A stretch of 64,000 bases of DNA from VAZQ01 sp963753575 (GTDB lineage: Bacteria; Pseudomonadota; Alphaproteobacteria; Rhizobiales; Xanthobacteraceae), in NCBI GenBank assembly GCA_963753575.1, contig CAVWCR010000002.1, positions 372,001 to 436,000 of the forward strand, read 5' to 3'. The position numbers were made by a program, and so were the translations under genes. Below the pieces are notes generated by a model that searched no databases, was not told where the DNA came from, and saw only the letters and a list, made by a program, of their open reading frames with translations. Shown piece by piece: positions 36,732-44,716 of this stretch; the stretch's first letter is position 1; every line of letters starts with the position of its first letter.

Positions 36732-38102
36732 CTACTTCGAAGGTGTTTCTGTCTCGGTGCTGGAGCTCGACTTGGTATCACTGGAGTTCGACTTGGTATC
36801 ACTGGAGCTCGACTTGGTATCAGAGCCGCTCGGCTGCAGCGCTTCCTTGAGCCGGGACAGCAGGGCCTCGAAGTCGGCGAAGCTAAGGGATTTCGACGAT
36901 TTGGTCTTGCTGTCCGGTTTGGTGGAACTCGTGGATGATGGGCTGGTGGACGGCGTCAACGAAGCATCGTCCGGCTTCTTGCCGGCAACGTTCGATAAAC
37001 CATCAGTTACTGTCAACGAACTAGGCACCTTGTCCGAAACGCCCGGCGATAGGGCCGGCATTTTCTTCTTGTCGCCGTCAGGCAAGCCGCCGGTGCGGGT
37101 CTGAGCCGCCGAATCGACATTGCCGAGGATGATCGGCAAGCCGTCCTTGCTGCTGCCGATGACTACGATCTTGGTATTGTTGGACTGGGCGAGTTGAAGC
37201 GTAGCCTCGATGCCGCGCCAGCGCAGATAGGAATCGGAGATTCCCTGGCTGACGGTCCGCTGGAACGCCGCGATACCGTTCGCTTCATACTGCTTGCGCT
37301 CCGCCTCCAACTTTTCGCGATCCACCCGGAACACGTATTCTTTCACGAGGTAATATTGCTCCGTCTTGCGATTGATGGCGCCGACAATCGGCTCCGGCAG
37401 TTCGATGCCGAGGATGAGAGTATCGAGAACCCCGATCGAGTCCTTCAGCTGATCCCGGTATAGGTGTCTGTCCACTTGCTCGCTGGCGTCGACTTGAACC
37501 AGGCTGTTCAGGTGGTCGCCGAGTTTCTCCTGCGCGTTTTCGCGGATCTTGTCCTCGATCTCTTGGCGCGCCGTCGAGTAGACCTGTTCCGCTGTATATT
37601 TGGCGATGATCTCACGCGCGCGGCTACCGATCTCCGGCTTTACGACGGATGCGATATAATCCGGTCCAATGTACTTGTGCAGCACCGCAACCGAATTGTG
37701 CTTGACTTGAAAACGGATGTTGAGGTTGGCCTTTAGGCTCACACCATCCGAGGAAATGGCGTTGTAGGTCTCGGTGACGGTCTGTAGCCGCAGGTCGTAG
37801 AGAAAAAGTCTGTCCCAGGGCCAGATGATATGCAGGCCTTCCTCTCTCAGCTCGTTCGGATTGAGCACCGTGCCGCGGCCGACCCAGCACCAGCAGTAGA
37901 CGCCAAAGCCGTTGAACCGCTTCCACAGAACGCCAACCTGGCCGCTCGGAACTGTGATCACCATGTGCGGATAGAGCACGACGGCGAGCAGGGCCACCAC
38001 CATCAGCGTGACTGACAGGCCAGGCAGATGACGTTCCCACCATCGGCGTTTCCTCGGGGGAGGCGGGGGCTTCCCGTCCAGCGACCAGGGATACTTTATC
38101 AT
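36732..38102 (-). CDS. SPFH/band-7 membrane protein with Ser/Asp/Thr/Lys tail
   Basis: 456 aa. A proline-rich basic N-terminus (KPPPPPRKRRWWERH) is followed by one transmembrane helix (about 28-47) and an SPFH domain (VPSGQVGVLWKRF, then GLHIIWPWDRLFLYDLRLQTV). A helical part follows (LEAERKQYEANG), then a low-complexity tail after about residue 335 with repeated SDTKSSS units. Such proteins form large rings or scaffolds on membranes. Its ATG overlaps the stop of the ABC exporter (ATGA), so the two are translationally coupled; a scaffold role for the exporter or for the peptide machinery is an inference. Confidence 0.87.
   Translation of the reverse strand: MIKYPWSLDGKPPPPPRKRRWWERHLPGLSVTLMVVALLAVVLYPHMVITVPSGQVGVLWKRFNGFGVYCWCWVGRGTVLNPNELREEGLHIIWPWDRLFLYDLRLQTVTETYNAISSDGVSLKANLNIRFQVKHNSVAVLHKYIGPDYIASVVKPEIGSRAREIIAKYTAEQVYSTARQEIEDKIRENAQEKLGDHLNSLVQVDASEQVDRHLYRDQLKDSIGVLDTLILGIELPEPIVGAINRKTEQYYLVKEYVFRVDREKLEAERKQYEANGIAAFQRTVSQGISDSYLRWRGIEATLQLAQSNNTKIVVIGSSKDGLPIILGNVDSAAQTRTGGLPDGDKKKMPALSPGVSDKVPSSLTVTDGLSNVAGKKPDDASLTPSTSPSSTSSTKPDSKTKSSKSLSFADFEALLSRLKEALQPSGSDTKSSSSDTKSNSSDTKSSSSTETETPSK
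36761..36823. repeat. Three tandem 21-bp repeats in the SPFH gene
   Basis: Units start at 36761, 36782 and 36803 and differ by one or two bases. On the minus strand they encode three heptads of the form SDTKS(S/N)S. This is a slippage-prone region that can change tail length without breaking the frame. Confidence 0.9.
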
Positions 38103-39742
38103 GTGCCACTCTCCACAGAACGTTGCTCGACAAATCGACCCTCGTCCATTCGAATTCTGCGAGCAGGCAAGTCGAGCTCGTTGAGATAACGATCGTCGTG
38201 TGTCACCACCACCACCGTGGCTCCGGCCTGCCTTAGCGACGGCAACAATTCGTCATAGAACTTGCGACGAAAATCCGGATCTTGATCCGCGGTCCATTCG
38301 TCGAGCAACAGGATCGGGCGCTTTTCCAGCAGGCTCACCATCAGTGCCATTCGCTTGCGCTGGCCGCCCGACAGGTCGATGGTGCTGAATTCGCCGTCCG
38401 TGAGGTGTGTCTTGTCTTGCAGTCGGAATTGCGTCAGCAACCGGCCGACCTCGCACGGCGCCGGATCAGAAATCCCATAAAGCCGCCAAAAAAGATGATA
38501 GTCGGTGAAGATGGCCGCGATCAATGCTCGATAAATTTCACGCGTGCTGTCGTCGATGTGCATGCCATCGAGGGTGATTTCTCCCGAATCGGGCATGTAC
38601 AAGCCGGCGAGCACTTTCAGGAACGTCGATTTTCCGGAACCGTTACCGCCAGTGATGAAGACGAGATCGCCGGGTCGCAAGATGAAATCCAGGGGACCAA
38701 TCTGAAAGGCGGCCTCGGATGACTTGTCGACGTAGCGGAACATGATGTTGTGCATCTCAATCGCGTCAAAGTGCTTCGGCAGGCTGGCAAAATCTTGCTC
38801 CGCGGCGACGGCGCCCGCCTGCAGCATGGCTTCCAGTTGCTCAATTCCATCGGCGACCGCATTCGCTGCGGTCAATATCGGCAGCGACTGCACGAGGCCG
38901 AAACACGCTCCGACAACAAATAATAGCGCAGTCGTCGCTTTTGGGATGGACGCTCCTCCCATACTGCTCAAGCTAGGGGCCACGAATACTATGGCGCCCA
39001 GCATTATGTACATCGAGCTCTGCGAGGCCACCAGCCGTTTGAAGTTCTCGGCCTCGGTTCGAATCTTGACGTTGGCCGCATTTCTCGACACTTCAACTGC
39101 ATCGTCGAAAAGATCATCGCTGCGCGATCGGTTGAGCCTCACTTCCTTGAAGCCGTCCAGGAAGTCGGTGAGACGATCGAACAGCTTGCGCGCCCACCCG
39201 GCCGCTTCGTTCATTCCATCGGCGAGCTCGCGACCTTTGGCATGAAAAATGAAGCTTGCTGCGGTCACGATTCCGACGCTTAGCAAGAAGGCCGCCAACG
39301 ATAGGTAGGCGACGTAGATCGCGATAAAGAAGATCAGGATGATGCCCTGAATGGAAAACGCGAGCACGGTGCTCGCTTGGGAGAGCACTGCGGTGTCGCT
39401 GGTGACGGCGGCGAAAATTCTTGACCGCCCGATCTTCTCGATCGTCACAAGCTCAGAACGCCGCACCTTGTCCATCAGGCGCAGCCGCATTCTGTGAATG
39501 ATCGCCTCGATCTCGACGGTCGCGGCAATCATGACGTAGTGCTGCGTCTTAATGAAGAGAAACAGTGCGATAACGAAAAGTATGGCGGCCCAAAGGCTGC
39601 TCTTCTTGTCGCTCGCGGCCTGCGATCCAGCATTGATGGCGGCCAAGATCGCGGCGTTGCTGATGCCCCCCAGGCCGGCCATGAAAAGCAGCCGCGGAAT
39701 GGAGCCTTGCATTTCGCGGCGGACGAGCTTGAGAAAGGTCAT
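38099..39742 (-). CDS. Cyclic-peptide-type ABC exporter (permease fused to ATPase)
   Basis: 547 aa half-transporter. About six transmembrane helices lie in residues 15-300. The ATPase has Walker A GGNGSGKS at 365-372, signature LSGGQ at 457-461, Walker B ILLLDE at 477-482 and the switch H515. The combination resembles the SyrD/PvdE class that exports non-ribosomal peptides or siderophore precursors across the inner membrane. In this position it is the likely exporter of the peptide made by the NRPS at 45.9-64 kb. It precedes and overlaps the SPFH gene. Confidence 0.92.
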   Translation of the reverse strand: MTFLKLVRREMQGSIPRLLFMAGLGGISNAAILAAINAGSQAASDKKSSLWAAILFVIALFLFIKTQHYVMIAATVEIEAIIHRMRLRLMDKVRRSELVTIEKIGRSRIFAAVTSDTAVLSQASTVLAFSIQGIILIFFIAIYVAYLSLAAFLLSVGIVTAASFIFHAKGRELADGMNEAAGWARKLFDRLTDFLDGFKEVRLNRSRSDDLFDDAVEVSRNAANVKIRTEAENFKRLVASQSSMYIMLGAIVFVAPSLSSMGGASIPKATTALLFVVGACFGLVQSLPILTAANAVADGIEQLEAMLQAGAVAAEQDFASLPKHFDAIEMHNIMFRYVDKSSEAAFQIGPLDFILRPGDLVFITGGNGSGKSTFLKVLAGLYMPDSGEITLDGMHIDDSTREIYRALIAAIFTDYHLFWRLYGISDPAPCEVGRLLTQFRLQDKTHLTDGEFSTIDLSGGQRKRMALMVSLLEKRPILLLDEWTADQDPDFRRKFYDELLPSLRQAGATVVVVTHDDRYLNELDLPARRIRMDEGRFVEQRSVESGT

Positions 39743-39819
39743 TAGCGTGATGTCATCCGTTTACGCTTCCGCCCCTGGTCTGCGAACGCGGAGGACGAGC
39801 ATGTTGACCGCAACGGCAC

Positions 39820-40020
39820 TCAATGGCTCGGTGAAGGGATGCGTGCACGGCGATGCCATTCGACCCGTCGCGATGGACCGGTCAGCAGCAGCACCACCAG
39901 CACTGCGACCGGCGTAACGACAAGCGATAACAGGAAGGTGCCAATGAACCCCATGCGGCGTTGGCTGCCGCAGAGTCCCACGAGGGCACAGAACGCTATG
40001 AAGAAGACTGTTTCGACCAT
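39820..40020 (-). CDS. Very small membrane protein
   Basis: 66 aa. Two hydrophobic segments (about 3-17 and 24-48, including FIGTFLLSLVVTPVAVLVVLL) are followed by a basic tail. The FLLSLVVTP-type segment recalls short unnamed membrane proteins seen in many bacteria. It lies in the minus-strand row between a DUF697-like gene and the exporter, with short gaps on both sides, so it is probably in the same operon. Function unknown. Confidence 0.65.
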   Translation of the reverse strand: MVETVFFIAFCALVGLCGSQRRMGFIGTFLLSLVVTPVAVLVVLLLTGPSRRVEWHRRARIPSPSH

Positions 40021-40108
40021 GAGGCCCTAATTTCCCTGTCCGCCGCCGTCGTGTGCCGTCGGACCGAACGGCCGTCCGAAGGATTGGCGGTCATCCCAAT
40101 GTTTGGAT

Positions 40109-40699
40109 TCAAGGGCTCGCCGTCGCTGTACCTTTGCCCGTTGTCGAGGATCCCGTCGCGTGGCTGCCCGAAGCCTCCGAAGGCGTGCCTGAGGTCCGGG
40201 TGCTCCACAGCTCCTTCTGGGACTTGATGAATTCCCGATAGTCCGGAGGATTGAAATCAAGAAGCGTGCCGCCCGAAGAAAAGTGCTGAATGAAGACCTT
40301 GCCGATCGCGTAGGTGAAGCCCGCGGACAAGGTCGGCATCACCACTGACGAGATTGCCGTTCCGACGACGGGTATGCTCTTGAGCAAGCTCGCGGCCCCG
40401 ATTCCGCTGGTAGCCGGGATTGCTGATCCTGCCAGGCTGGCTATGAGGGCTTTGCCCCGATTTTCGGAAAATGCAACGTCGTAAACCTGCGAAAGCTTCC
40501 GCAACATTTGAAGCTGCACTCCGCCGACCGCCACGGCATCGACAATAGGAACTGGGATCAGTCCAGCAGCCCCAGACCATAATGCGAAGCGATCAACCAG
40601 CTTGGTTGCGATCTCCTCGCGGTTGGAGGCGCCGGATGCAGTCGCCGGGACCGGACCGCTGTTGTCAGTGCTCTCAGATTTAGTCGGTTGTTGTGCCAT
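40109..40699 (-). CDS. DUF697-like membrane protein, copy 1
   Basis: 196 aa. A disordered N-terminus (to about 25) is followed by a hydrophobic core: GLIPVPIVDAVAVGGVQLQ, MLRKLSQVYDVAFSENRGK, then two glycine/alanine-rich membrane segments (SLAGSAIPATSGIGAASLLK, VVGTAISSVVMPTLSAGFTY) and the end FIQHFSSGGTLLDF. This is the pattern of DUF697, often found alone or attached to GTPases. It is paralogous to the protein at 42682-43335 (shared P-P-V core, LS.-YDV and HF..G.TL.DF). It lies directly downstream of the CmlA-type gene. Confidence 0.78.
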   Translation of the reverse strand: MAQQPTKSESTDNSGPVPATASGASNREEIATKLVDRFALWSGAAGLIPVPIVDAVAVGGVQLQMLRKLSQVYDVAFSENRGKALIASLAGSAIPATSGIGAASLLKSIPVVGTAISSVVMPTLSAGFTYAIGKVFIQHFSSGGTLLDFNPPDYREFIKSQKELWSTRTSGTPSEASGSHATGSSTTGKGTATASP

Positions 40700-40820
40700 A
40701 TCCGAATCCTTCCTTATGAGCGCTGCACCGATCCGTCATTCGATCGGGTCGCACCAAGCAAATTGACGCGCTATCCCAACTCTTTACAGTAACATGAGGA
40801 TGGTGCCAGTGCCAAGTATG

Positions 40821-42419
40821 CTACCTCCACGGCAGCAGAATTTCTTTCTCGCCGAATAGTCGCTCAGCCTTGATGCCACGCGATACGCACTGCTCGATGA
40901 GCCGGTTTGACTGGACGATCGGGTTGGACTGCTCAGTATACTTGATGCCCATGACGTGGTTGAGCCAGGGCTCCTGCCCCATCGCGTAGACGTACACCTC
41001 TTTGCACCGAAACCGCTCGACCATCGCGAGCGCGCGATCGTAGTCGGACCCCGCCAAGCGCCGCGACTGATCCTTCGATCGGTCGAGCCGTTGCGTCAGA
41101 AGCGGCCCATAGACCCAGGAAAACGGCGCCCCGTCACATTCCATGCCGATGAACATTGCATCGATGTCGCCGAGCTCCCGATGAACGTGTTGATAGAGCT
41201 CGGGCGAGATGTTGCAGGAATCCGCCGCGAACAAAAGCTTGTGATTGCCGAGACGGACCAGATAGGCGGATTTGGATAGGATGTTCAGGTCGCCGTGCTC
41301 GCCCAAGAACGGTACCGCCGTGATTGAGCCGGCGCCAAACCGTAGCTCCTCCATTTCCGCGAGTTCCATGACATTGCGAAAGCCGCACTGCGTCAGCAAC
41401 AGTCGCAACGACGGGTCTTGCAATGCGCCGCCGCCATTGCGCGGTACGACGATCGTGCGGATGCGGTGACGCAGTTGCAGCAGCGTCTCGAAAAGAATGT
41501 GATCGGTGTGATTGTGCGTGATCAGGACGAAGTCGATAACGTCGGGAAGATCGTCGTATGTATAGCGGGAGATATCGCTCTCGTAGGTGTAGCTCAGCAC
41601 CGGGTCGAGCAGGATGCTGGTGCCCTCCACCTCCAACAGGATGCAAGCGTGACCGAAGTAGCGCCAGCGGACGCCGGGGCCCTCGTATTTGGCGTAGGGG
41701 CGTGGCGGCTCGGTTGTCAGGAAGGAGCGAAGCAGGTTTGCGTCGTCGTCGCCTAGTGCGAGCCTACTGCGAATCTCATCGAAGGTCCGCGGCTCGCGCT
41801 TCATCCCAAACAGCTCATCATAGCACGGGTTTGAGAAGGGAATCTGCAACCGAACCGCGCCGCTGTTGTCGAGGCGAGGAGTGCTCATAACGAACGGGCG
41901 ATTGTCGCCGGTTATCTCGGCCAGTGCGACGCTCTGGCACGAATCGTCATAAAGCGGGCTTCGGTAGAGCAGCGGTTCAATCAAACGGAACGACGGTTGG
42001 TTGTTCAAATCGTAGACGATCTCGACATAGCCTCTCAAGCAATCCGGCACCTCCGAATAGAGGTGCTCGGCGCTGTGTCCCTTTGCCTTCTCCCGCAGGA
42101 TAGCATCGAGGCTTTCGATCGAACGCGAGAGCTCGATCAGGTTTTTTCGGTCGCGCACTGTCCGGTCGCGCAGCGCTTTCACGTCGTCGACACGGTTGCG
42201 GCCGAGATCCATGTAAGGCCCGCCCAATAGTTTCGGATCGGCCGCCGCAGCGTCGTGTGCTTCCGGACACTCGATGTAGGAGTCCATGATGTTGAGGTGG
42301 CGCTCGGTCAAATTTCTTGCCGCCGTAGCCGGCGGAATGAGATGCGTCCACGCGTACCATCCGTCCACCAGTGGCTCTGCTAGGATATTCGAGCGAAGAT
42401 ACAAACGCGCACCGTTCAT
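40821..42419 (-). CDS. CmlA-type diiron amino-acid beta-hydroxylase
   Basis: 532 aa, the same length I recall for CmlA of chloramphenicol biosynthesis. The C-terminal half is a metallo-beta-lactamase fold. Candidate metal ligands are H302, H304, D306 and H307 (HNHTDH), E374 (LGEHGD), D400 (FAADSC) and H488 (WLNHVMG). In CmlA the first six are, from memory, H305, H307, D309, H310, E377 and D403, a constant offset of three. The N-terminal half is the CmlA-like domain that contacts the carrier protein. CmlA uses O2 to hydroxylate the beta carbon of an amino acid held on an NRPS. A generic MBL hydrolase would not share the E and D spacing. Close to the NRPS, so it is likely a tailoring enzyme of that peptide. 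Confidence 0.85.
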   Translation of the reverse strand: MNGARLYLRSNILAEPLVDGWYAWTHLIPPATAARNLTERHLNIMDSYIECPEAHDAAAADPKLLGGPYMDLGRNRVDDVKALRDRTVRDRKNLIELSRSIESLDAILREKAKGHSAEHLYSEVPDCLRGYVEIVYDLNNQPSFRLIEPLLYRSPLYDDSCQSVALAEITGDNRPFVMSTPRLDNSGAVRLQIPFSNPCYDELFGMKREPRTFDEIRSRLALGDDDANLLRSFLTTEPPRPYAKYEGPGVRWRYFGHACILLEVEGTSILLDPVLSYTYESDISRYTYDDLPDVIDFVLITHNHTDHILFETLLQLRHRIRTIVVPRNGGGALQDPSLRLLLTQCGFRNVMELAEMEELRFGAGSITAVPFLGEHGDLNILSKSAYLVRLGNHKLLFAADSCNISPELYQHVHRELGDIDAMFIGMECDGAPFSWVYGPLLTQRLDRSKDQSRRLAGSDYDRALAMVERFRCKEVYVYAMGQEPWLNHVMGIKYTEQSNPIVQSNRLIEQCVSRGIKAERLFGEKEILLPWR

Positions 42420-42432
42420 TCAGGCCATGATC

Positions 42433-42468
42433 CTGTTGCTTGCTGTTGATCTGTTGCTTGCTGTTAAT
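42433..42468. repeat. Two tandem 18-bp units just upstream of the hydroxylase start
   Basis: ctgttgcttgctgttgat (42433-42450) is followed by the same unit with one change (42451-42468). On the minus strand it lies 14 bases before the ATG at 42419, in the 5' leader. It may affect translation or spacing and could vary by slippage. No protein-coding use is evident. Confidence 0.8.
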
Positions 42469-42681
42469 GCCATAGTCAGCCAGATCGCCTAAGCCGACGA
42501 TGCCCAGTGCTGCCTGGAGGCAACGATAGCATCCTGCCATGCGGTGCGGAACTCGCGCGCTGGTTGCTCCGCAAGTCCCCTCATTTGCTTGATTTAAGGC
42601 AATTCGTGGCGCGAAAATTCGGGCAAGTCAGGGGCCTGGTTTTGCCGACGCGGGCACACGTCCAGGCGCAAGCAGCACCAT

Positions 42682-43335
42682 TCAGCGTCGTCCGGTCTCC
42701 GGAAAATCCTGCAGCGTTGCGCCCCGCTCGAAGTGTTCGACGAATATCCGGCCGATGCCGCGGGTGCAAGCAGCTGCCGCAAGCGAGGATGCAGCAACGC
42801 CGACGATGAGCCCGGCCGGCACGACGTAAGAGAGCGCTGACGCCGTGACCAGGGTGAACCCGGTGTGGGCGGTGCCGCCTGTCAGCCCGACGACAATGGC
42901 GCGAGCGCGGCCACGGTCGAACGGCACGTCGTAGAGATTGCTCAGCCGCTTAACCATCCGCACAATGACGGCCGTCATGCTGGCAAAATTGACGAGCGGC
43001 ATTGGGATCGCCCCTCCGACCGCCGAATAGGTGACGTGGCGCTCGACGATGGCATGGGCGAACCATCGCCGCTGCGCCGCGTCGAACCTAGCGCCCGCGG
43101 GTACGGAGTGATCCGGGAGGTCCGCAGCAGGCCCTCTAGCTGTCTCGGTGGCTGGCGCCGCCTCGAGGATGGTTTCGGCATGGCGCAGATCCGCTGCGGC
43201 AGGTTTGCCGCGGGTCAGGACGCTCAATTCTGCGGAGCGCGCGCGTGCTGCGGTCTTGGCCGCCGGCAATGCACTTGCCCAGCCCATGTCGTGGGTTGTT
43301 CGCCTGATAGCCTTTGGGAGATTTTTTCGGCCCAT
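42682..43335 (-). CDS. DUF697-like membrane protein, copy 2
   Basis: 217 aa. A longer polar N-terminus (to about 85) precedes the DUF697-like core: GGAIPMPLVNFASMTAVIV, MVKRLSNLYDVPFDRGRA, Gly/Ala-rich membrane segments and the end FVEHFERGATLQDF. It starts only 2 bases after the ParA-like stop codon, so it is translationally linked to that ATPase. Together with copy 1 it flanks the beta-hydroxylase gene. Function is not known for this family; membrane location is likely. Confidence 0.77.
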   Translation of the reverse strand: MGRKNLPKAIRRTTHDMGWASALPAAKTAARARSAELSVLTRGKPAAADLRHAETILEAAPATETARGPAADLPDHSVPAGARFDAAQRRWFAHAIVERHVTYSAVGGAIPMPLVNFASMTAVIVRMVKRLSNLYDVPFDRGRARAIVVGLTGGTAHTGFTLVTASALSYVVPAGLIVGVAASSLAAAACTRGIGRIFVEHFERGATLQDFPETGRR

Positions 43336-43337
43336 GG

Positions 43338-43985
43338 TCAGGCGGCCCGCCTAATGCCGAGTATCCCGTCGAGCTCATCGGCGATGGCCGCGATGTCCCG
43401 CGCAGCGGCTTTGGCACCGCCGATGAGGCTCGGGGTGGCACCCCACAGCGCCGCTTCTGCGTAGGCGACGCGATTGGGCATCTCGCTTCTGAGCAGTGGG
43501 AAGCCGGCTTCGGCCAGTTCGGCGCGAATGTGCTTGGCGACGACCGAATCCCTTGTCGTCTGGGTCAGGAGGCAACGAAACAGCGGACGCCTGCCGCCGA
43601 CGCCGTCAATAAGGGCATCGAGCGTATCCAGCATGCGGTCTAGATCGAGCGGGGACGGCTTGACTGGAACAAGGAGAAAATCGCTCGCCGCGATGCAAGT
43701 GAGGGTCGCCTCTGAGCGAAATCCCGGCGTGTCAATGATGATCGGCCCGCCTCTCGCGGCGAGACCCGTCGCCGTCTTCCAGGCTGCTTCTATTGCGTCC
43801 TCAACCACCTGCACGCCTCCAAGCGCGCGTTCGCGGGCGGCCAGGCGTACAATCGAGCGTTGCGGGTCAGCATCCACGATGGCGGCGCGGCGGCCGTTCA
43901 AATGCCAATGAACTGCGAGACAGCTTGTGATCGTACTCTTGCCGCTGCCTCCTTTCATGTTTGCAATTGTGATGATCTGCCCCAT
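43338..43985 (-). CDS. ParA/MinD-superfamily ATPase
   Basis: 215 aa. The deviant Walker A motif is exact (KGGSGKST at residues 11-18, with the signature K11), then the ADPQ switch (VDADPQRS) and Walker B-like IIIDTPGF. The size is that of a stand-alone ParA-like positioning ATPase (ParC/McdA type) rather than a chromosome ParA with an N-terminal HTH. No ParB or centromere-like repeats lie nearby. It is the first gene of the minus-strand row and directly precedes a DUF697 protein, suggesting a role in placing a membrane or enzyme complex. Confidence 0.9.
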   Translation of the reverse strand: MGQIITIANMKGGSGKSTITSCLAVHWHLNGRRAAIVDADPQRSIVRLAARERALGGVQVVEDAIEAAWKTATGLAARGGPIIIDTPGFRSEATLTCIAASDFLLVPVKPSPLDLDRMLDTLDALIDGVGGRRPLFRCLLTQTTRDSVVAKHIRAELAEAGFPLLRSEMPNRVAYAEAALWGATPSLIGGAKAAARDIAAIADELDGILGIRRAA

Positions 43986-44058
43986 GACCCCACCTGCCTC
44001 TCTGCGTCATTTCGTCGGGCGAATCGCTTCCAATCAATGCTATCGGCTGCCCCGGCAA

Positions 44059-44080
44059 TTGCCACAGCTTTCTATGGCAA
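44059..44080. promoter_or_regulatory. Inverted repeat in the ParA/VOC divergent promoter
   Basis: Half-sites ttgcca (44059-44064) and tggcaa (44075-44080) are separated by 10 bases, i.e. centred about one and a half helical turns apart, in the 161-base gap between divergent genes. It could be an operator controlling both arms of the locus. The left half-site also resembles a -35 hexamer. Confidence 0.3.
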
Positions 44081-44146
44081 GTACCCTTGGCCCCGGCTGG
44101 CGATCCTTGTCTTGGTCGGTCGCGACGTACGCGGAGGATTTCAGTT

Positions 44147-44653
44147 ATGAGCAGCCAACAAGCTGTCCCGGAGCTGCTAAGCAAGTACGCGAAAGCCATC
44201 GACCACATTGCGATCGCGGTGAATGATCTCGAGGCATCGATTGTGTTCTACGGCAAGGTGCTCGGATTCGAGCTCCACGAACGGCGGCGCACTGAAGGCA
44301 AAGTCACCGCGATGATCTCGGCGGTGATGAAAGCAGGCCCCGTCACGGTTGTTCTCCTAGAGGGCACGTCGCCTGAATCGCAGGTCTCCAAGTACGTCGA
44401 GCATTATGGTCCGGGAGTGCAGCACATTGCCTTCGCGGTCGAGAATCTGCCGAGCTTGGCCGAAGACCTGAAGAACGCTGGCCTCGAGTTTGATACGCGC
44501 ATCATCGAGAGCCCCGGTTTGCGCCAGATCTTCTCCAGGCGCGATCCCGGTTCGGGCATGATGTACGAGTTCATCGAACGGATGGGCGGCGATTTCTCCG
44601 ACGAGAGTGTGAAGAGCCTGTTCGAGCAGTTGGAGGAGAAGGACGCATTCTAG
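44147..44653 (+). CDS. VOC-superfamily protein (glyoxalase/HPPD/epimerase type)
   Basis: 168 aa from the ATG at 44147, with CGGAGGA upstream. Two beta-alpha-beta-beta-beta halves are visible: DHIAIAVNDLEASIVFYGKV and GVQHIAFAVENLPSLAEDL. Metal ligands by position are H20, H93 and E141 (MMYEFIER), the triad of metal-dependent vicinal oxygen chelate enzymes. It resembles methylmalonyl-CoA epimerases and the core of 4-hydroxyphenylpyruvate-type dioxygenases, but at this length it could be either. Located at the head of the plus-strand arm of the peptide locus, it may prepare a precursor; this is an inference. Confidence 0.8.
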   Translation: MSSQQAVPELLSKYAKAIDHIAIAVNDLEASIVFYGKVLGFELHERRRTEGKVTAMISAVMKAGPVTVVLLEGTSPESQVSKYVEHYGPGVQHIAFAVENLPSLAEDLKNAGLEFDTRIIESPGLRQIFSRRDPGSGMMYEFIERMGGDFSDESVKSLFEQLEEKDAF

Positions 44654-44716
44654 CTTCCTACAGGCCCCTGAAAGCCTCGATCCGGCGAGGTCGGCCCTGA
44701 CCGATTGTCTTGTCCA

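Noticed and set aside
40821..42419. Simple metallo-beta-lactamase hydrolase annotation
   Set aside because: The fold is right, but the length and the spacing of E374 and D400 fit the CmlA diiron oxygenases better than hydrolases.
41977..42540. Minus-strand open frame of 187 codons overlapping the hydroxylase start
   Set aside because: It overlaps the CmlA-type gene in another frame and includes the 18-bp tandem repeat as NSKQQ repeats; no domain is visible.
43338..43985. ParA-like gene as a sign of plasmid origin
   Set aside because: No ParB, no replication gene and no iteron-like or centromere-like repeats nearby; the flanking housekeeping genes are chromosomal.
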